This document shows positions 17,419-27,455 of a stretch of DNA of 64,000 nt, piece after piece. Source of the stretch: Pseudoalteromonas prydzensis (GTDB lineage: Bacteria > Pseudomonadota > Gammaproteobacteria > Enterobacterales > Alteromonadaceae); the NCBI RefSeq assembly GCF_001661495.1, contig NZ_BDDT01000009.1:88915-152914 (forward strand), in the 5' to 3' direction. The notes under the pieces are model-generated. The model did no database searches and was not told where the DNA came from. It worked only from the letters and a program-made list of their open reading frames with translations. A program made the position numbers and the translations under genes. Every line of letters starts with the position of its first letter. Within the stretch, counting starts at the first letter, position 1.

Positions 17419-20400
17419 TCACTTACCAAACTCGGTAGGTGCCGGTGGCACAACCAATGGTTTTTTCGGGTTCGCGTTTAGTTCTTTAAGTAGCTCTTTA
17501 ACTGCACGCTCAACCGAAGGATCTTGTCCTGCATGAATAAGCTCTGGACGGTCAATCACTTCAATATCTGGGCTTACGCCTTCATTTTCGATGATCCAAT
17601 TACCGTCGTTATCGAGTATTCTAAAGGTAGCGGCAATCACAGAGCCACCATCAACAAGACTTGGATTACCTGAGATACCAATTAAGCCACCCCAAGTACG
17701 AGTACCAATGAGTTTACCTAAGCCAGCTTGGCGAAAGTAATACGGCAATGCATCACCACCAGAACTTGAGTAGCCATTGATCAACATGGCTTTTGGTCCA
17801 TCATGCGCAAACTGTGGCGTTTTAGTCGGTTCAACACCACGACGTTTCCAATAATTAAGCGGCTTACGTGCCAGCCAAGTGATCATATGTTCAGGAATAA
17901 AACCACCGCCGTTGTAACGATCATCAATGATCATGGCTTCTTTCGTTGTTTGCGGTAAGAAGTTTTTAAACAGTGACCGGTTACCTTCGTAATGAGTATT
18001 CGGTAAATGCACATACCCTATTCGGCCATTAGAGAGTTTATCTACATAGTCAGCGCGACTTTGCGTCCATTGTAAATAGCGTAAACCTGTTTCGCTTGCC
18101 ACTGGTTTAACTGACACTTTCCAGCTATTTTTAACACTTGCTGACTTACTGAGTAATAACTCAACAGGTTTGCCCTGAGTGTTTTCAAGTAGCTCATAAA
18201 AATTAACCACGTCTTTTACTGAGCGGCCATTAACCGCAATAATATAGTCACCTACGCTTGCGTTAACGCCCGGCTCGTTTAGTGGTGAACGGAAGTTTTC
18301 GTGCCAGTTTTCACCTTTAAAAATGTTCTCAATTTTCACAAAGCCTGATTTATGCGCGCTAATTTCAGCGCCTAATAAACCATGTTGCAAACGAGTAGCC
18401 GTTGGCATATCACCAGAATTGACATAGATATGCCCTGAGTTAATTTCACCAGCGATTTCACTTAACACGTAATCAAGATCTGCGCGGTGTGCGATTGCAT
18501 CTGCCATTGGCTGATAACGTTTTAAAATCGCGTCCCAATCCTGACCATGATGATTTTCATCATAAAACCAATCACGTAATGTACGCCAACCTTCGCGGTA
18601 CATTTGCGCCCACTCAGTTTGCGGATCAATTTTGAGCACCATGTCGTCAAGGTTTAGTTGCGTGGCTTTTAAATCTTGCTTTGCGGCAGGCGCAATAACA
18701 CTGTAGTTATCGCCAGCACGAGCAATTATATGCTCGCTACTTGTTGATACTTTATAGCTACTAACACCCGCGGCCACAGTGGCAACTTCACCATCAACAG
18801 CATTTGGGATAAGCTTTAGTTCACCGCCAGATAAAGTTAATACGCCATCTTTAACACCGCTTAATGCGCCGTAGTTGCCTGCAGGCGCATTGAGTGCCAC
18901 CGCACGCTGCATAAAACCTTTACCATCAATATGATTACTCGGCGCTTTAGATGAGGCGTCATCTTGCTTGTCCTCCACAATACTGGTTTCATCAGTCAAC
19001 GGGGCATTTAGCGGTTTGATTTTATTGTTTACTGCAACCGCGTAAATTCGCGTGGCATTATTAAACATATAATCAAATTCATAACTACTAAAAGTTAAGT
19101 TAAAGTCGCGCTCAGAGGTAAAATACAATTGTTGGCCATCAGGCGAAAACGTTGGGTTTCTCTCACTGCTCATATCGTCAGTCAAGCGAGTCAGGTCTTT
19201 TTCTTTGATATTGTAATGCCACAGTGATGCATAACGGTTCTCGTTATTTTTAACAAACACAATATCTTCACTATTTGGTGACCAAATATAGGTGGTTAAA
19301 CCGTCTTCTTCATACTTTGCGGTATCAATTTTATGCTGCTTGCCGGTTTTTATATCAAGCCACCATAAGGTGTGATTTAGATCAGCAAACAATAGCTTTT
19401 TATTGTCCGGTGACCAAACTGGGTCAAAACGCCAAATTGTGCCATTACTGGTCAGTTGTTTAACCTGATTATTATTAGCACGATCTTGCAGGTAAATTTC
19501 GTATTCGCCGCTTTCATCGCTCATATATGCCACATAGCGACCGTTTGGCGACCAAGAAGCTGCTATCTCTCGCCCTTTTGGCGTATGGCTTAAATTGCGG
19601 GTTGGACCATTTTTAACCGGCACTGAAAACAACTCACCACGCGCTGTGAATAACACCCGTTTACCATCGTGAGATACATCCATTGAATCAATAAAACCAG
19701 CTACATTTTTACTGTAAGGCATAGTGTATTCACGGTTACCTTGGACATTAATAGTCAGTTTTTTGGTTTGCCCCGTAGCATCATCAAAGCGATATAAATA
19801 ACCGCCATTTTCATACACTATGGCATCAGGACCTGCTGATGGCCAAAGCACATCAAAGTCACTGTGGTTAGTGACTTTTACAGGCGCTTTACCGTCTTGG
19901 TGTTTATATAAGTTTAAGGTGTATTCTTTATCAGAAACATAGTAAATGTTGTCGTGCACCCAGGTCGGTTGCTGCTCAGTAGCAGGATCACTGGTTAGTT
20001 GTTTTGAGGTATTATTTTCTAAATTATAAATCCAGACATCTTGTGCACGACCACCACGACTACGCTTCCAAGTACGAAACTCGCGGTCAATGGGGGTATA
20101 TAAATACTGCTTGCCATCAGGTGATAGCATGCCGCCGCCCGTTTCAGGTATAGCCAATGGCTGCTCTAAGCCACCATCAGCAGGCACCATGTAAGGACGT
20201 CCGACACGCTTACCATATGGTGTGCGATTAGCTCTGAATACAATATGCTTACCGTCTGGCGTCCAATCAAGTACGCGATAATCAAACCCGCCACGCGGTG
20301 GCATCACACCCACATCATTGTAGTAAGTTAACTGTTTTAGCTGTGAGCCGTCGCGGTTCATTACATACACTTGGCGGCTGCCATTGTATTGCGCTGAAAA

Positions 20401-20661
20401 AGCAATTTTGCTGCCATCAGGTGAAAACTTAGGGAAGGTTTCAAAACCAATATGATCAGTTAAGCGCGTGCTGTTACCCGTTTTGATATTTGCTATATAA
20501 ATATCACCGGCATACACAAAGGTGACTGATTCTTTATGAATATCAGGGAAACGCAATAAGCGCGTGTCGTGTGTTTCGTAAGCTAGAGCCACCGATGAGA
20601 TTGCCGGTGACACTGCTACTGCTATTGCGGTTAAAAAAGTACGTAATTTCAACTTAACCAT
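17419..20661 (-). CDS. Tricorn-like S41 family peptidase, secreted
   Basis: 1080 residues. A signal peptide (about residues 4-27, ending SVALA) is followed by WD40/PD40-type beta-propeller repeats to about residue 560 (repeated SPDGKxIAF, WSPNxxxxxF units), a core domain, a PDZ domain near 750-850 and the S41 peptidase domain with the serine in GYSSSGGD near residue 966. Bacterial tricorn homologues are large peptidases that trim oligopeptides; here the signal peptide places it in the periplasm. The annotated ATG has AAGG only 0-3 nt upstream. The in-frame TTG at 20652 has AAGGA at 8 nt and may be the real start. A 12-bp inverted repeat lies just before the start. Confidence 0.85.
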   Translation of the reverse strand: MVKLKLRTFLTAIAVAVSPAISSVALAYETHDTRLLRFPDIHKESVTFVYAGDIYIANIKTGNSTRLTDHIGFETFPKFSPDGSKIAFSAQYNGSRQVYVMNRDGSQLKQLTYYNDVGVMPPRGGFDYRVLDWTPDGKHIVFRANRTPYGKRVGRPYMVPADGGLEQPLAIPETGGGMLSPDGKQYLYTPIDREFRTWKRSRGGRAQDVWIYNLENNTSKQLTSDPATEQQPTWVHDNIYYVSDKEYTLNLYKHQDGKAPVKVTNHSDFDVLWPSAGPDAIVYENGGYLYRFDDATGQTKKLTINVQGNREYTMPYSKNVAGFIDSMDVSHDGKRVLFTARGELFSVPVKNGPTRNLSHTPKGREIAASWSPNGRYVAYMSDESGEYEIYLQDRANNNQVKQLTSNGTIWRFDPVWSPDNKKLLFADLNHTLWWLDIKTGKQHKIDTAKYEEDGLTTYIWSPNSEDIVFVKNNENRYASLWHYNIKEKDLTRLTDDMSSERNPTFSPDGQQLYFTSERDFNLTFSSYEFDYMFNNATRIYAVAVNNKIKPLNAPLTDETSIVEDKQDDASSKAPSNHIDGKGFMQRAVALNAPAGNYGALSGVKDGVLTLSGGELKLIPNAVDGEVATVAAGVSSYKVSTSSEHIIARAGDNYSVIAPAAKQDLKATQLNLDDMVLKIDPQTEWAQMYREGWRTLRDWFYDENHHGQDWDAILKRYQPMADAIAHRADLDYVLSEIAGEINSGHIYVNSGDMPTATRLQHGLLGAEISAHKSGFVKIENIFKGENWHENFRSPLNEPGVNASVGDYIIAVNGRSVKDVVNFYELLENTQGKPVELLLSKSASVKNSWKVSVKPVASETGLRYLQWTQSRADYVDKLSNGRIGYVHLPNTHYEGNRSLFKNFLPQTTKEAMIIDDRYNGGGFIPEHMITWLARKPLNYWKRRGVEPTKTPQFAHDGPKAMLINGYSSSGGDALPYYFRQAGLGKLIGTRTWGGLIGISGNPSLVDGGSVIAATFRILDNDGNWIIENEGVSPDIEVIDRPELIHAGQDPSVERAVKELLKELNANPKKPLVVPPAPTEFGK

Positions 20662-20663
20662 CC

Positions 20664-20698
20664 TTATGTTGTTATTTTATATCATCATAACAACATAA
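20664..20698 (-). promoter_or_regulatory. Perfect 12-bp inverted repeat in the tricorn-like gene leader
   Basis: TTATGTTGTTAT (20664-20675) and ATAACAACATAA (20687-20698) flank an 11-nt spacer. The proximal arm abuts the ribosome-binding site. It may be an operator or a translation-controlling hairpin. No T-run follows in the gene's direction, so a terminator is less likely. Confidence 0.45.
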
Positions 20699-20780
20699 AA
20701 ATGGATTGCAGCTTTGTTCGACAAATTACTGTAACAGAGTGTAAATAACGTTCATGAGCAATAACAGTTAGCCGCTCTAT

Positions 20781-21512
20781 TTAGCCTACTTTAGGTAGCT
20801 GCCTTTTATCAATGACTTTAAATGTAGTTAAATCAACGAGCATTGAAAACACGTCAGCATTATCGATAAACAACATAAACAAATTGCCTTGTTCATTAAC
20901 AGCGTACTCAAGAATGCGGTCGTAGCCTGTAAGAACCTCGCTATAACCACTGCCATCAATTTTACTTAATGCAAAAGTGCTTTTATCTTCGTTGCTTAAA
21001 AGGCCGTCGTTATTTGTGTCGTTTTTAATAACATGATAGGCAATACCCGCCGCTTTTGACTGCGAATCAAATTCAGATAAATACAATGGAGAAATATCAG
21101 TAATCAACTGAGCTGTCGTATCAAAAAGCCAATTTGCATAGTTTGTTTTACCATTGATAAACATCACATTTTTTGACCGTGTTGGCCTATGTTTATAATA
21201 AGAGGAACCACTAAAATTTTCTACAACTTGCCCTAACCCACGTTCGGTATCGGCTTCAACCGTTAACTTTTCAGACTCAAGCTCTATATAATAAAAGTCC
21301 GTTTCTCCTACTCTTCGCGGGTAGCCCAAACGCCACTTTTCTTCTTCGTTCTTATCATCTGCTAAATTTAATGCCGGTGGCTCAACGTCGTTATCATTAA
21401 ATACTATTGTAACAAGTTGGACTGAAATTAACGCAGTAGCAATTAAAACCCCGACTAATAAAATAATTCCATTTAAGTTCCATACCCATTTAAAAAATTT
21501 ATCTGAATTCAT
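20781..21512 (-). CDS. Hypothetical membrane-anchored protein
   Basis: About 243 residues starting at ATG 21512, chosen over 21539 because AGGGA lies 4-5 nt upstream. One membrane helix near the N-terminus (GIILLVGVLIATALISVQLV) is followed by a beta-rich extracytoplasmic domain with a calcium-type acidic loop, KNDTNNDGLLSNEDKS, resembling an EF-hand. A bitopic inner membrane protein facing the periplasm is likely. The family is not recognised. Confidence 0.6.
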   Translation of the reverse strand: MNSDKFFKWVWNLNGIILLVGVLIATALISVQLVTIVFNDNDVEPPALNLADDKNEEEKWRLGYPRRVGETDFYYIELESEKLTVEADTERGLGQVVENFSGSSYYKHRPTRSKNVMFINGKTNYANWLFDTTAQLITDISPLYLSEFDSQSKAAGIAYHVIKNDTNNDGLLSNEDKSTFALSKIDGSGYSEVLTGYDRILEYAVNEQGNLFMLFIDNADVFSMLVDLTTFKVIDKRQLPKVG

Positions 21513-21597
21513 GCTTTCCCTATTAAAAAAAATGATCAATTTATCTGAACATACGTATTATTGAGCTTATCTATAACACAAAGCTTTGCGATAAAAA

Positions 21598-22125
21598 ATG
21601 AAAACAAACCCTACAACTAGTTTGCTGTTACTATCAGGTTCCGGCGATTTAACTCTGCATTGGCAAATAGTTAATGACTCAGTCATGGGCGGTTTATCGA
21701 CCAGCCAAGCTTATGAGAAGGATAATAGCTTAATTTTTACAGGCCACGTTTCTCTTGAAAATAATGGGGGCTTTGCTTCAATACGCACAACAATAAACAC
21801 CAATAAAGAAAACGCCAATCTCATATCTTTACGGTTAAAAGGAGATGGTCAAACGTATCAACTTCGCTTAAGAACAAGTCAGTTCCTAGACGGACCAGCG
21901 TATACAACCTCATTTGCAACATTAAAAAATCAATGGCAAGTTATTACCTTTTCAGCGGATGATTTCAGCTTAACTTATCGCGGTAAAGCTTTACAGCAGC
22001 AAGCAACGTTACATTTTAATGATATTCAACAGTTAGGCCTGATGATCGCAAAGAAACAACAAGGTAATTTTAAAATAGAGTTAAAACAAATAGCGTTTAC
22101 TAATAAAGCAACAGCTGCAGATTAA
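21598..22125 (+). CDS. CIA30 family protein
   Basis: 175 residues. The start is WQIVNDSVMGGLSTSQ, the classic opening of the complex I intermediate-associated protein 30 domain, followed by GGFASIRT, LRLKGDGQTYQLRLR, WQVITFSADDF and QLGLMIAKKQQGNFKIELKQI. The fold is a galactose-binding-like beta sandwich. In mitochondria the family assists complex I assembly; in bacteria the role is unproven. Its last 4 bp overlap the end of the convergent gene. Confidence 0.85.
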   Translation: MKTNPTTSLLLLSGSGDLTLHWQIVNDSVMGGLSTSQAYEKDNSLIFTGHVSLENNGGFASIRTTINTNKENANLISLRLKGDGQTYQLRLRTSQFLDGPAYTTSFATLKNQWQVITFSADDFSLTYRGKALQQQATLHFNDIQQLGLMIAKKQQGNFKIELKQIAFTNKATAAD

Positions 22126-22643
22126 AGTTTATATTCTTCGTTACCTCGCTTTTTGAGCTCAGTAATAACCATATCCATCATCTGTTGCTTAACTTCTGCT
22201 TGCTGAGATTGCAGTTCATTAAGCTGGTGCAGCAAGATATCTACTTGCTCTTGTTGCTGGGATTCTCTGTAGCGCTTAACGCCGGTGTGCTCAGGTTGAA
22301 TATTTAAACTTTGCTGTCCTTTGCTTTGTTCAGGTTTAACCACCTCTGCAGTGCCACTTTCTAGCTGCAGATGGCGTTGGATTGGGTTTTGTTTGAGCTT
22401 ACTAATTTGCTCTTGCAGCACATTAATCTTTTGCTCTAAATCGTCGTATACTTTTTCTAAGTTTTCATATTGGCCTGCAAAACTGGCATCTTCATCGCTG
22501 TATTGTTGTGCTTTGGCATCTAAAAACTCAGACAGCGTATATTTAGGCTCATCATCTTGGGATTGCTGTTGCTGTAATCGCTTATCACTATTCGTTTGAA
22601 AGCCCTCAGCTTTAGGCAAATTTATGGCTGGTGATATTTTCAT
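22122..22643 (-). CDS. Gln-rich coiled-coil hypothetical protein
   Basis: About 173 residues. The start at 22643 (MKISPAINLPK) is chosen because AGGA lies 7 nt upstream; the frame is open to 22724. The protein is hydrophilic, with two predicted coiled coils (about residues 55-85 and 125-165), many glutamines and no cysteines or membrane segments. It is not recognised. It overlaps the 3' end of the CIA30 gene by 4 bp in convergent orientation. Confidence 0.5.
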   Translation of the reverse strand: MKISPAINLPKAEGFQTNSDKRLQQQQSQDDEPKYTLSEFLDAKAQQYSDEDASFAGQYENLEKVYDDLEQKINVLQEQISKLKQNPIQRHLQLESGTAEVVKPEQSKGQQSLNIQPEHTGVKRYRESQQQEQVDILLHQLNELQSQQAEVKQQMMDMVITELKKRGNEEYKL

Positions 22644-22776
22644 TATTTCATCCTGAAATGGTCCTAATAAAGGTATCGGCATAAAATAAAAAAGCTTAAG
22701 CACTATTTCATCAGCCTCATCCATTGCTGTATGACATAACCAACTCCTTAATTACCCAAAGACTAAAAGCGGCTAG

Positions 22777-22822
22777 TATACCCAAGATGCGGGGTTAGCA
22801 CCTTGAGATGACTTGGGTATAT
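22777..22822. repeat. Dispersed ACCCAA palindrome, copy 2
   Basis: TATACCCAAG and CTTGGGTATA form the outer arms, with CACCTTGAGATG inside. It is related to the copies at 7044 and 37544 and to the ends of the element at 38787. It lies in the 357-bp gap before the sugar porter gene, which otherwise shows only AT-rich, presumably promoter DNA. Confidence 0.65.
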
Positions 22823-23000
22823 TGGGCTTTAATAATGAGCGTTTAAATATGTACAAGTAACCAGCATGGTCAAACTTGCGAACTGACAGGTTTACTTGAA
22901 GTGCTTAATAATAACTTTAATATTAGTTATGAAAGGGTCAGCTCTGATAAAATCATTTTCAACAATATAATTCGCAACAACAATAATCAGGTATATCACC

Positions 23001-24440
23001 ATGACAACACCTTTATCGTCGGGCAAGATCAATAGCCCGAATCATACTTCACCAACAAGCTGCCATTCTCTACTTTATGTTATATTCATATCTGGCGTTG
23101 CAGCAATTGGTGGCTTTTTATTTGGCTTTGACTCCGGAGTTATCAACGGAACGGTGTCGGCACTTGGAAAAACGTTTAACTCAAGCAGTGTAGCAACAGG
23201 CTTTAATGTTGCGTCGGTATTACTGGGTTGTGCACTTGGTGCGCTCGCTGCGGGCCCACTTGCTGATAAATTTGGCCGCCGCTCAATCATGATCATCACT
23301 GCAGTTATATTTGCCATTAGCGCGTTTGGTTCGGGCATTGCTGACAGCTCCGCAGAATTTATTTTTTATCGTCTATTTGGTGGCTTAGGTATTGGCGCAG
23401 CATCGGTGTTAGCGCCCGCTTACATCGCTGAAGTCGCACCGGCGGCTTTACGTGGACGCTTAGCGACGTTGCAACAGTTAGCGATTGTACTTGGCTTATT
23501 TGCTGCTTTTTTAAGTAATTACTTGATCGCTTCGGCGGCAAATGGCGCTGAAGGTATTTTTATTCTTGAACTGGCGGCTTGGCGCTGGATGTTTTGGGCT
23601 GAGCTAGTCCCTGCGGGATTATTTCTGCTGGGAGTATTATTTATACCTGAGTCACCGCGTTATTTAGTTGCCCAAGGCCAATTAGATAAAGCCAAAGCGG
23701 TATTTGGTAAAATATCCAATGATGATGCTCAATCACAAATAGACGATGTTAAACAGTCACTGCATGGCGATAAAAAACCAAGTATTCGTGACTTATTTAT
23801 TGATGGTAAAAAGAAAATCCACCCTATTGTTTGGGTTGGTATTGCGTTGTCTGTTTTTCAGCAATTTGTAGGCATTAACGTGGTCTTTTATTACGGCTCT
23901 GAGCTGTGGCAAGCTGCGGGTTTTGATGAGTCACAATCTTTATTTATCAACGTATTAGCAGGTACTACCAATATTTTATCTACTTTTATTGCAATTGCAC
24001 TGATAGATAAAGTCGGCAGAAAACCATTATTACTAGTAGGTAGTATTGGTATGTTTATTAGTTTAAGCGCATTGACTTATACCTTTGGTAGCGCAGGCCT
24101 CGATGCAGCAGGTAAACTGGCACTAAGTGAAAACATGGGCACTTTCGCCTTGATTATGGCGAATCTTTTTGTGGTGTTTTTTGGCTTAAGTTGGGGTCCG
24201 GTCGTTTGGGTACTGTTAGGTGAAATGTTTAATAACAGAATTCGTGGTGCTGCTTTAGCAGTTGCAGCAAGTGCACAATGGCTTGCCAACTTTACCATTA
24301 CTATGACCTTCCCGATTATGCTCGGTAGTATTGGATTAGCGGGTGCCTATGGGTTTTATGCCTTATCGGCCTTTATTAGCGTATTTTTTATTGTTAAATA
24401 TATAAAAGAAACACGCGGTATCAAGCTAGAAGCCATGTAA
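23001..24440 (+). CDS. Sugar porter family MFS transporter
   Basis: 479 residues with 12 predicted helices and the sugar porter signatures: GFLFGFDSGVINGT in helix 1, GPLADKFGRRS between helices 2 and 3, PESPRYLV after helix 6, QQFVGINVVFYYG in helix 7 and KETRGIKLE at the C-terminus. It imports a monosaccharide by proton symport. The substrate is not fixed by sequence; hexose or xylose are typical. It stands alone and ends in a bidirectional terminator. It is a relative of the porter at 52173 but not a close copy. Confidence 0.9.
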   Translation: MTTPLSSGKINSPNHTSPTSCHSLLYVIFISGVAAIGGFLFGFDSGVINGTVSALGKTFNSSSVATGFNVASVLLGCALGALAAGPLADKFGRRSIMIITAVIFAISAFGSGIADSSAEFIFYRLFGGLGIGAASVLAPAYIAEVAPAALRGRLATLQQLAIVLGLFAAFLSNYLIASAANGAEGIFILELAAWRWMFWAELVPAGLFLLGVLFIPESPRYLVAQGQLDKAKAVFGKISNDDAQSQIDDVKQSLHGDKKPSIRDLFIDGKKKIHPIVWVGIALSVFQQFVGINVVFYYGSELWQAAGFDESQSLFINVLAGTTNILSTFIAIALIDKVGRKPLLLVGSIGMFISLSALTYTFGSAGLDAAGKLALSENMGTFALIMANLFVVFFGLSWGPVVWVLLGEMFNNRIRGAALAVAASAQWLANFTITMTFPIMLGSIGLAGAYGFYALSAFISVFFIVKYIKETRGIKLEAM

Positions 24441-24450
24441 ACGGTGTTTA

Positions 24451-24479
24451 AAATGGCGAATGTATTTATTTCGCCATTT
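24451..24479. terminator. Bidirectional terminator between sugar porter and FKBP genes
   Basis: A perfect 10-bp stem AAATGGCGAA/TTCGCCATTT with a 9-nt loop and T-rich flanks on both sides, lying 11 bp after one stop and 9 bp before the other. Confidence 0.8.
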
Positions 24480-24487
24480 ATTTTCAA

Positions 24488-24970
24488 CTAAGACTCTATT
24501 TTAAGTAATTCAACTTCAAATATAAGTAACGAGGCAGGAGGTATACTGCCAACTCGCTTTTCGCCATAGGCAAGTTGATGAGGGATGTAAAAAGTAAACT
24601 TATCCCCTTCACTCATCAATTGCAGGCCTTCAGTCCAACCTTTTATCACTTGGTGCAAGCCAAAGCTGATCGGGCTATTACGTTCAACTGAACTGTCAAA
24701 CACAGTGCCATCCACTAAAGTGCCATGGTAATGCACGTTCACCATACTCGTTGGGCTAGGTTTAGTTTCATTGTCACTGCGGTGCACAACTTTATATTGC
24801 AGGCCCGATGCCGTCTCAAAAACCCCATCAACCTGGCTATTCGCACGCAAAAAATCCGCTTCAATTTGTGCGTTAGCAAGTGCTTGTTGTTTTAATTTCT
24901 TACTATTTTTAAAAATTAAAAAACATAAAATGGCGATAACTACCGCCAAAAAAATATTGATCATAATCAC
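24488..24970 (-). CDS. Membrane-anchored FKBP-type peptidyl-prolyl cis-trans isomerase
   Basis: 160 residues. An uncleaved N-terminal membrane helix (MINIFLAVVIAILCFLIF) precedes a complete FKBP domain with VNVHYHGTLVDGTVFDSS, VIKGWTEGLQLMSEGDKF and YGEKRVGSIPPASLLIFEVELL. The domain probably faces the periplasm and helps fold envelope proteins. Its start overlaps the stop of the upstream Lon-like protease gene by 4 bp, so the two are probably translationally coupled. Confidence 0.85.
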   Translation of the reverse strand: MIMINIFLAVVIAILCFLIFKNSKKLKQQALANAQIEADFLRANSQVDGVFETASGLQYKVVHRSDNETKPSPTSMVNVHYHGTLVDGTVFDSSVERNSPISFGLHQVIKGWTEGLQLMSEGDKFTFYIPHQLAYGEKRVGSIPPASLLIFEVELLKIES

Positions 24971-27375
24971 TCTTTCTCGTGTTCTTTTTCGTCGTTATCA
25001 CCATTAACGATATCGGCAATTTCACTTAATCGCGCCAAAGCAATACCATTAACTGAATTTTCTGGGTATTGCCCATCTTTAAGTTCACCAGCGGCTATAT
25101 CCATCAATAAATTAAGCGCTTGGTCAACTGTTTCAACAGCGTAAATATGGAACTTACCTAGCTCTACCGCGTTAAGAATTTCATCATCTAGCACTAAGTT
25201 AACTTGGTTCGATTTAGGGATGATGACGCCTTGCTGTGATGTTAAACCACGCATTTTACACAGCTTAAAGAAGCCTTCTATTTTTTCATTCACGCCGCCA
25301 ATGGCTTGTACATCACCGTGTTGGTTAATTGAGCCGGTCAGCGCGATTGATTGACTAATAGGTAAGCTTGTAATAGCAGAGATCAATGCACAAAGCTCAG
25401 CTAGTGATGCGCTGTCACCATCAATGTAACCATAGCTTTGTTCAATGGCGATATTAGCACTGAGCGTTAAACTAAACTGCTGTGCATATTTATTACCTAA
25501 ATAACCGGTCAGTAGCATGACACCTTTGGAGTGAATGGCTTTGCCGAGTTCGGCTTCGCGCTCAACATCAATTACGCCATCGGCGCCAGCATATACCGTG
25601 GCGGTTATGCGTGCCGGTGTACCAAATGACGTATCACCAATGTGCAATACCGTTAGACCGTTAACTTTACCGACCGCATGACCTTCGGTGGCAATTAACG
25701 TGTGCCCTTCTTTAATATCACTGAGCATGTTTTCACTTATTTGCCCAGTGCGATATTGCTTACCTTCAATAGCTTCATCAATATGATGCGCATCAATTAG
25801 ACTTAGATTATCTTGTTTGGCATAAAAGCTTGCTTCTGCAACTAACTCTAATACATCGGCAAAACGCGCTGATAATTTATTATGGTGCTCCGCTTGGCGA
25901 TAACTAAACTTAAGCAGTCGCGCCATCGCAGATTCCGTTAAGCTGCACTTTAGCGTGCCTTCACAATACTCAAGTACTTTAGTGATAAATTGATACTGTA
26001 ATTTATCACTGCTTGGTAAGTAATAATCAAAATCAGCGAGCACTCTAAATAGCTCAGCAAATTCTTCGTCGTACTCGCCAATGGTGTAATACAATTCACG
26101 TGAGCCAAGCAAAATAATTTTCACATCAAGCGGAATTAACTGCGGGCGTAGAGTAAAACTGCTGCCAACGGCACTGTCTTGATAGGGTAAATCATTTTTA
26201 ATTTGGTGGGTTTTCAGCGATAACTTTAAACCATCCCACACTTGCGGGTTAGCCATCACTTTTTCGGCGTCCATGATCAAATAACCACCATTCGCACGAT
26301 GCAATGCACCAGGCTGAATTGAGCGGTAACTGGTGATCAACGAGCCTTGCGACGTCGCATACTCTATTTTGCCAAATATATTGCCAAAGGTCGGATTTGG
26401 CTCGTATACCACAGGTGCGGCATCACCTTCTTTAAACTCAACTAAAATATTAGGCGCAAAAAAATCAGTCAACATACCTTTACGGTCAAAGTCTTCTTTG
26501 TTTTCGTCGCTGACATCTTCGTCATCAAGCCACTCAAGCACCGCATCGATAATTTCTACGCGAATATCTTTTAAATAACGCAGTACGCCAATATGGGCGG
26601 CGTATTTGTGTTCAAGATCTTTAAGTAATGGTTTGGTTGCCAGCTCTGCGGTGGATTTTTTTAAATTGCGCAGTTTTTCAGAAGATTCTCGCTTCCAACG
26701 TGGTAACTCAATCAGTGCTTCGATTAATGCATCTTCGAGCTTTTCGATCACTTCGTAAAATTGTTCACGTAATTCATCATCAAGCTCAGCAAATTCAGCA
26801 TCACTTAACTGTTTGCCATCAATAAGCGGGGCAAAACCCACCACACTTTTTTCTTCTATTAGGGCAACGCTTTGTTCCAAAGCTGCTATTTCAACTTCGG
26901 TAATTGCACTATCGTAGGCGTCGTTAAATTCACGATCGATTTTTTTCTTTTTCCGCTGATAGGCTGGATTATCAAACGCTGCCGGAAAGGTATCCAGTAC
27001 TTCGTCGATAAATGAATCAATGTCATCGGCAAGTTGCTTACTTTGACCTGCTTGCATGAATAACGCGATTGGTTCACGGTGGTCGTCATAATTATTTACG
27101 TATAACCATTCGTTTGGTGTTGGCCGACCTTTGCTGTGTGCTTCAAGCTTGTCTTTTACTAATGTAAAACGACCATGAGCGGCCTCGCCCATTACATATA
27201 CGTTGTAACCAGGTAGTTCCATTCCCAGTGAAAAATCAAGCGCACTTTGTGCACGTTGTTGGCCAATGAAGGTCAGCGTTTCTGGGTATGGATTGTTCAT
27301 GCACGTTTGCACATGATTAAGTGAAATTGTCGGCGCAAGGGCCGACACAGATAATGGCAGCAGTTTTTTCGTCAT
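24967..27375 (-). CDS. Lon-like ATP-dependent protease (YcbZ/LonB type)
   Basis: 802 residues. The N-terminal AAA_32-type region (FIGQQRAQSALDFSLGMELPGYNVYVMGEAAHGRFTLVK) has an atypical Walker A. The central AAA+ core holds GGYLIMDAEKVM. The C-terminal S16 domain has the Ser-Lys dyad in DGDSASLAEL and GGVNEKIEGF. Length agrees with the YcbZ group rather than classical Lon. It degrades cytoplasmic proteins; substrates are unknown. It is followed by the overlapping FKBP gene. Confidence 0.85.
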   Translation of the reverse strand: MTKKLLPLSVSALAPTISLNHVQTCMNNPYPETLTFIGQQRAQSALDFSLGMELPGYNVYVMGEAAHGRFTLVKDKLEAHSKGRPTPNEWLYVNNYDDHREPIALFMQAGQSKQLADDIDSFIDEVLDTFPAAFDNPAYQRKKKKIDREFNDAYDSAITEVEIAALEQSVALIEEKSVVGFAPLIDGKQLSDAEFAELDDELREQFYEVIEKLEDALIEALIELPRWKRESSEKLRNLKKSTAELATKPLLKDLEHKYAAHIGVLRYLKDIRVEIIDAVLEWLDDEDVSDENKEDFDRKGMLTDFFAPNILVEFKEGDAAPVVYEPNPTFGNIFGKIEYATSQGSLITSYRSIQPGALHRANGGYLIMDAEKVMANPQVWDGLKLSLKTHQIKNDLPYQDSAVGSSFTLRPQLIPLDVKIILLGSRELYYTIGEYDEEFAELFRVLADFDYYLPSSDKLQYQFITKVLEYCEGTLKCSLTESAMARLLKFSYRQAEHHNKLSARFADVLELVAEASFYAKQDNLSLIDAHHIDEAIEGKQYRTGQISENMLSDIKEGHTLIATEGHAVGKVNGLTVLHIGDTSFGTPARITATVYAGADGVIDVEREAELGKAIHSKGVMLLTGYLGNKYAQQFSLTLSANIAIEQSYGYIDGDSASLAELCALISAITSLPISQSIALTGSINQHGDVQAIGGVNEKIEGFFKLCKMRGLTSQQGVIIPKSNQVNLVLDDEILNAVELGKFHIYAVETVDQALNLLMDIAAGELKDGQYPENSVNGIALARLSEIADIVNGDNDEKEHEKE

Positions 27376-27455
27376 TCTAACTTCTTTTTATACCAACATA
27401 TTCGTTGATGTTAGGGTGGTGTCAGCGCACATAAAACGCACTGCTCACTATGTAT

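Noticed and set aside
23001..24440. First sugar porter as a member of the fructan regulon
   Set aside because: It is 24 kb from the locus and no ACAACGTTGT box was seen in its upstream region.
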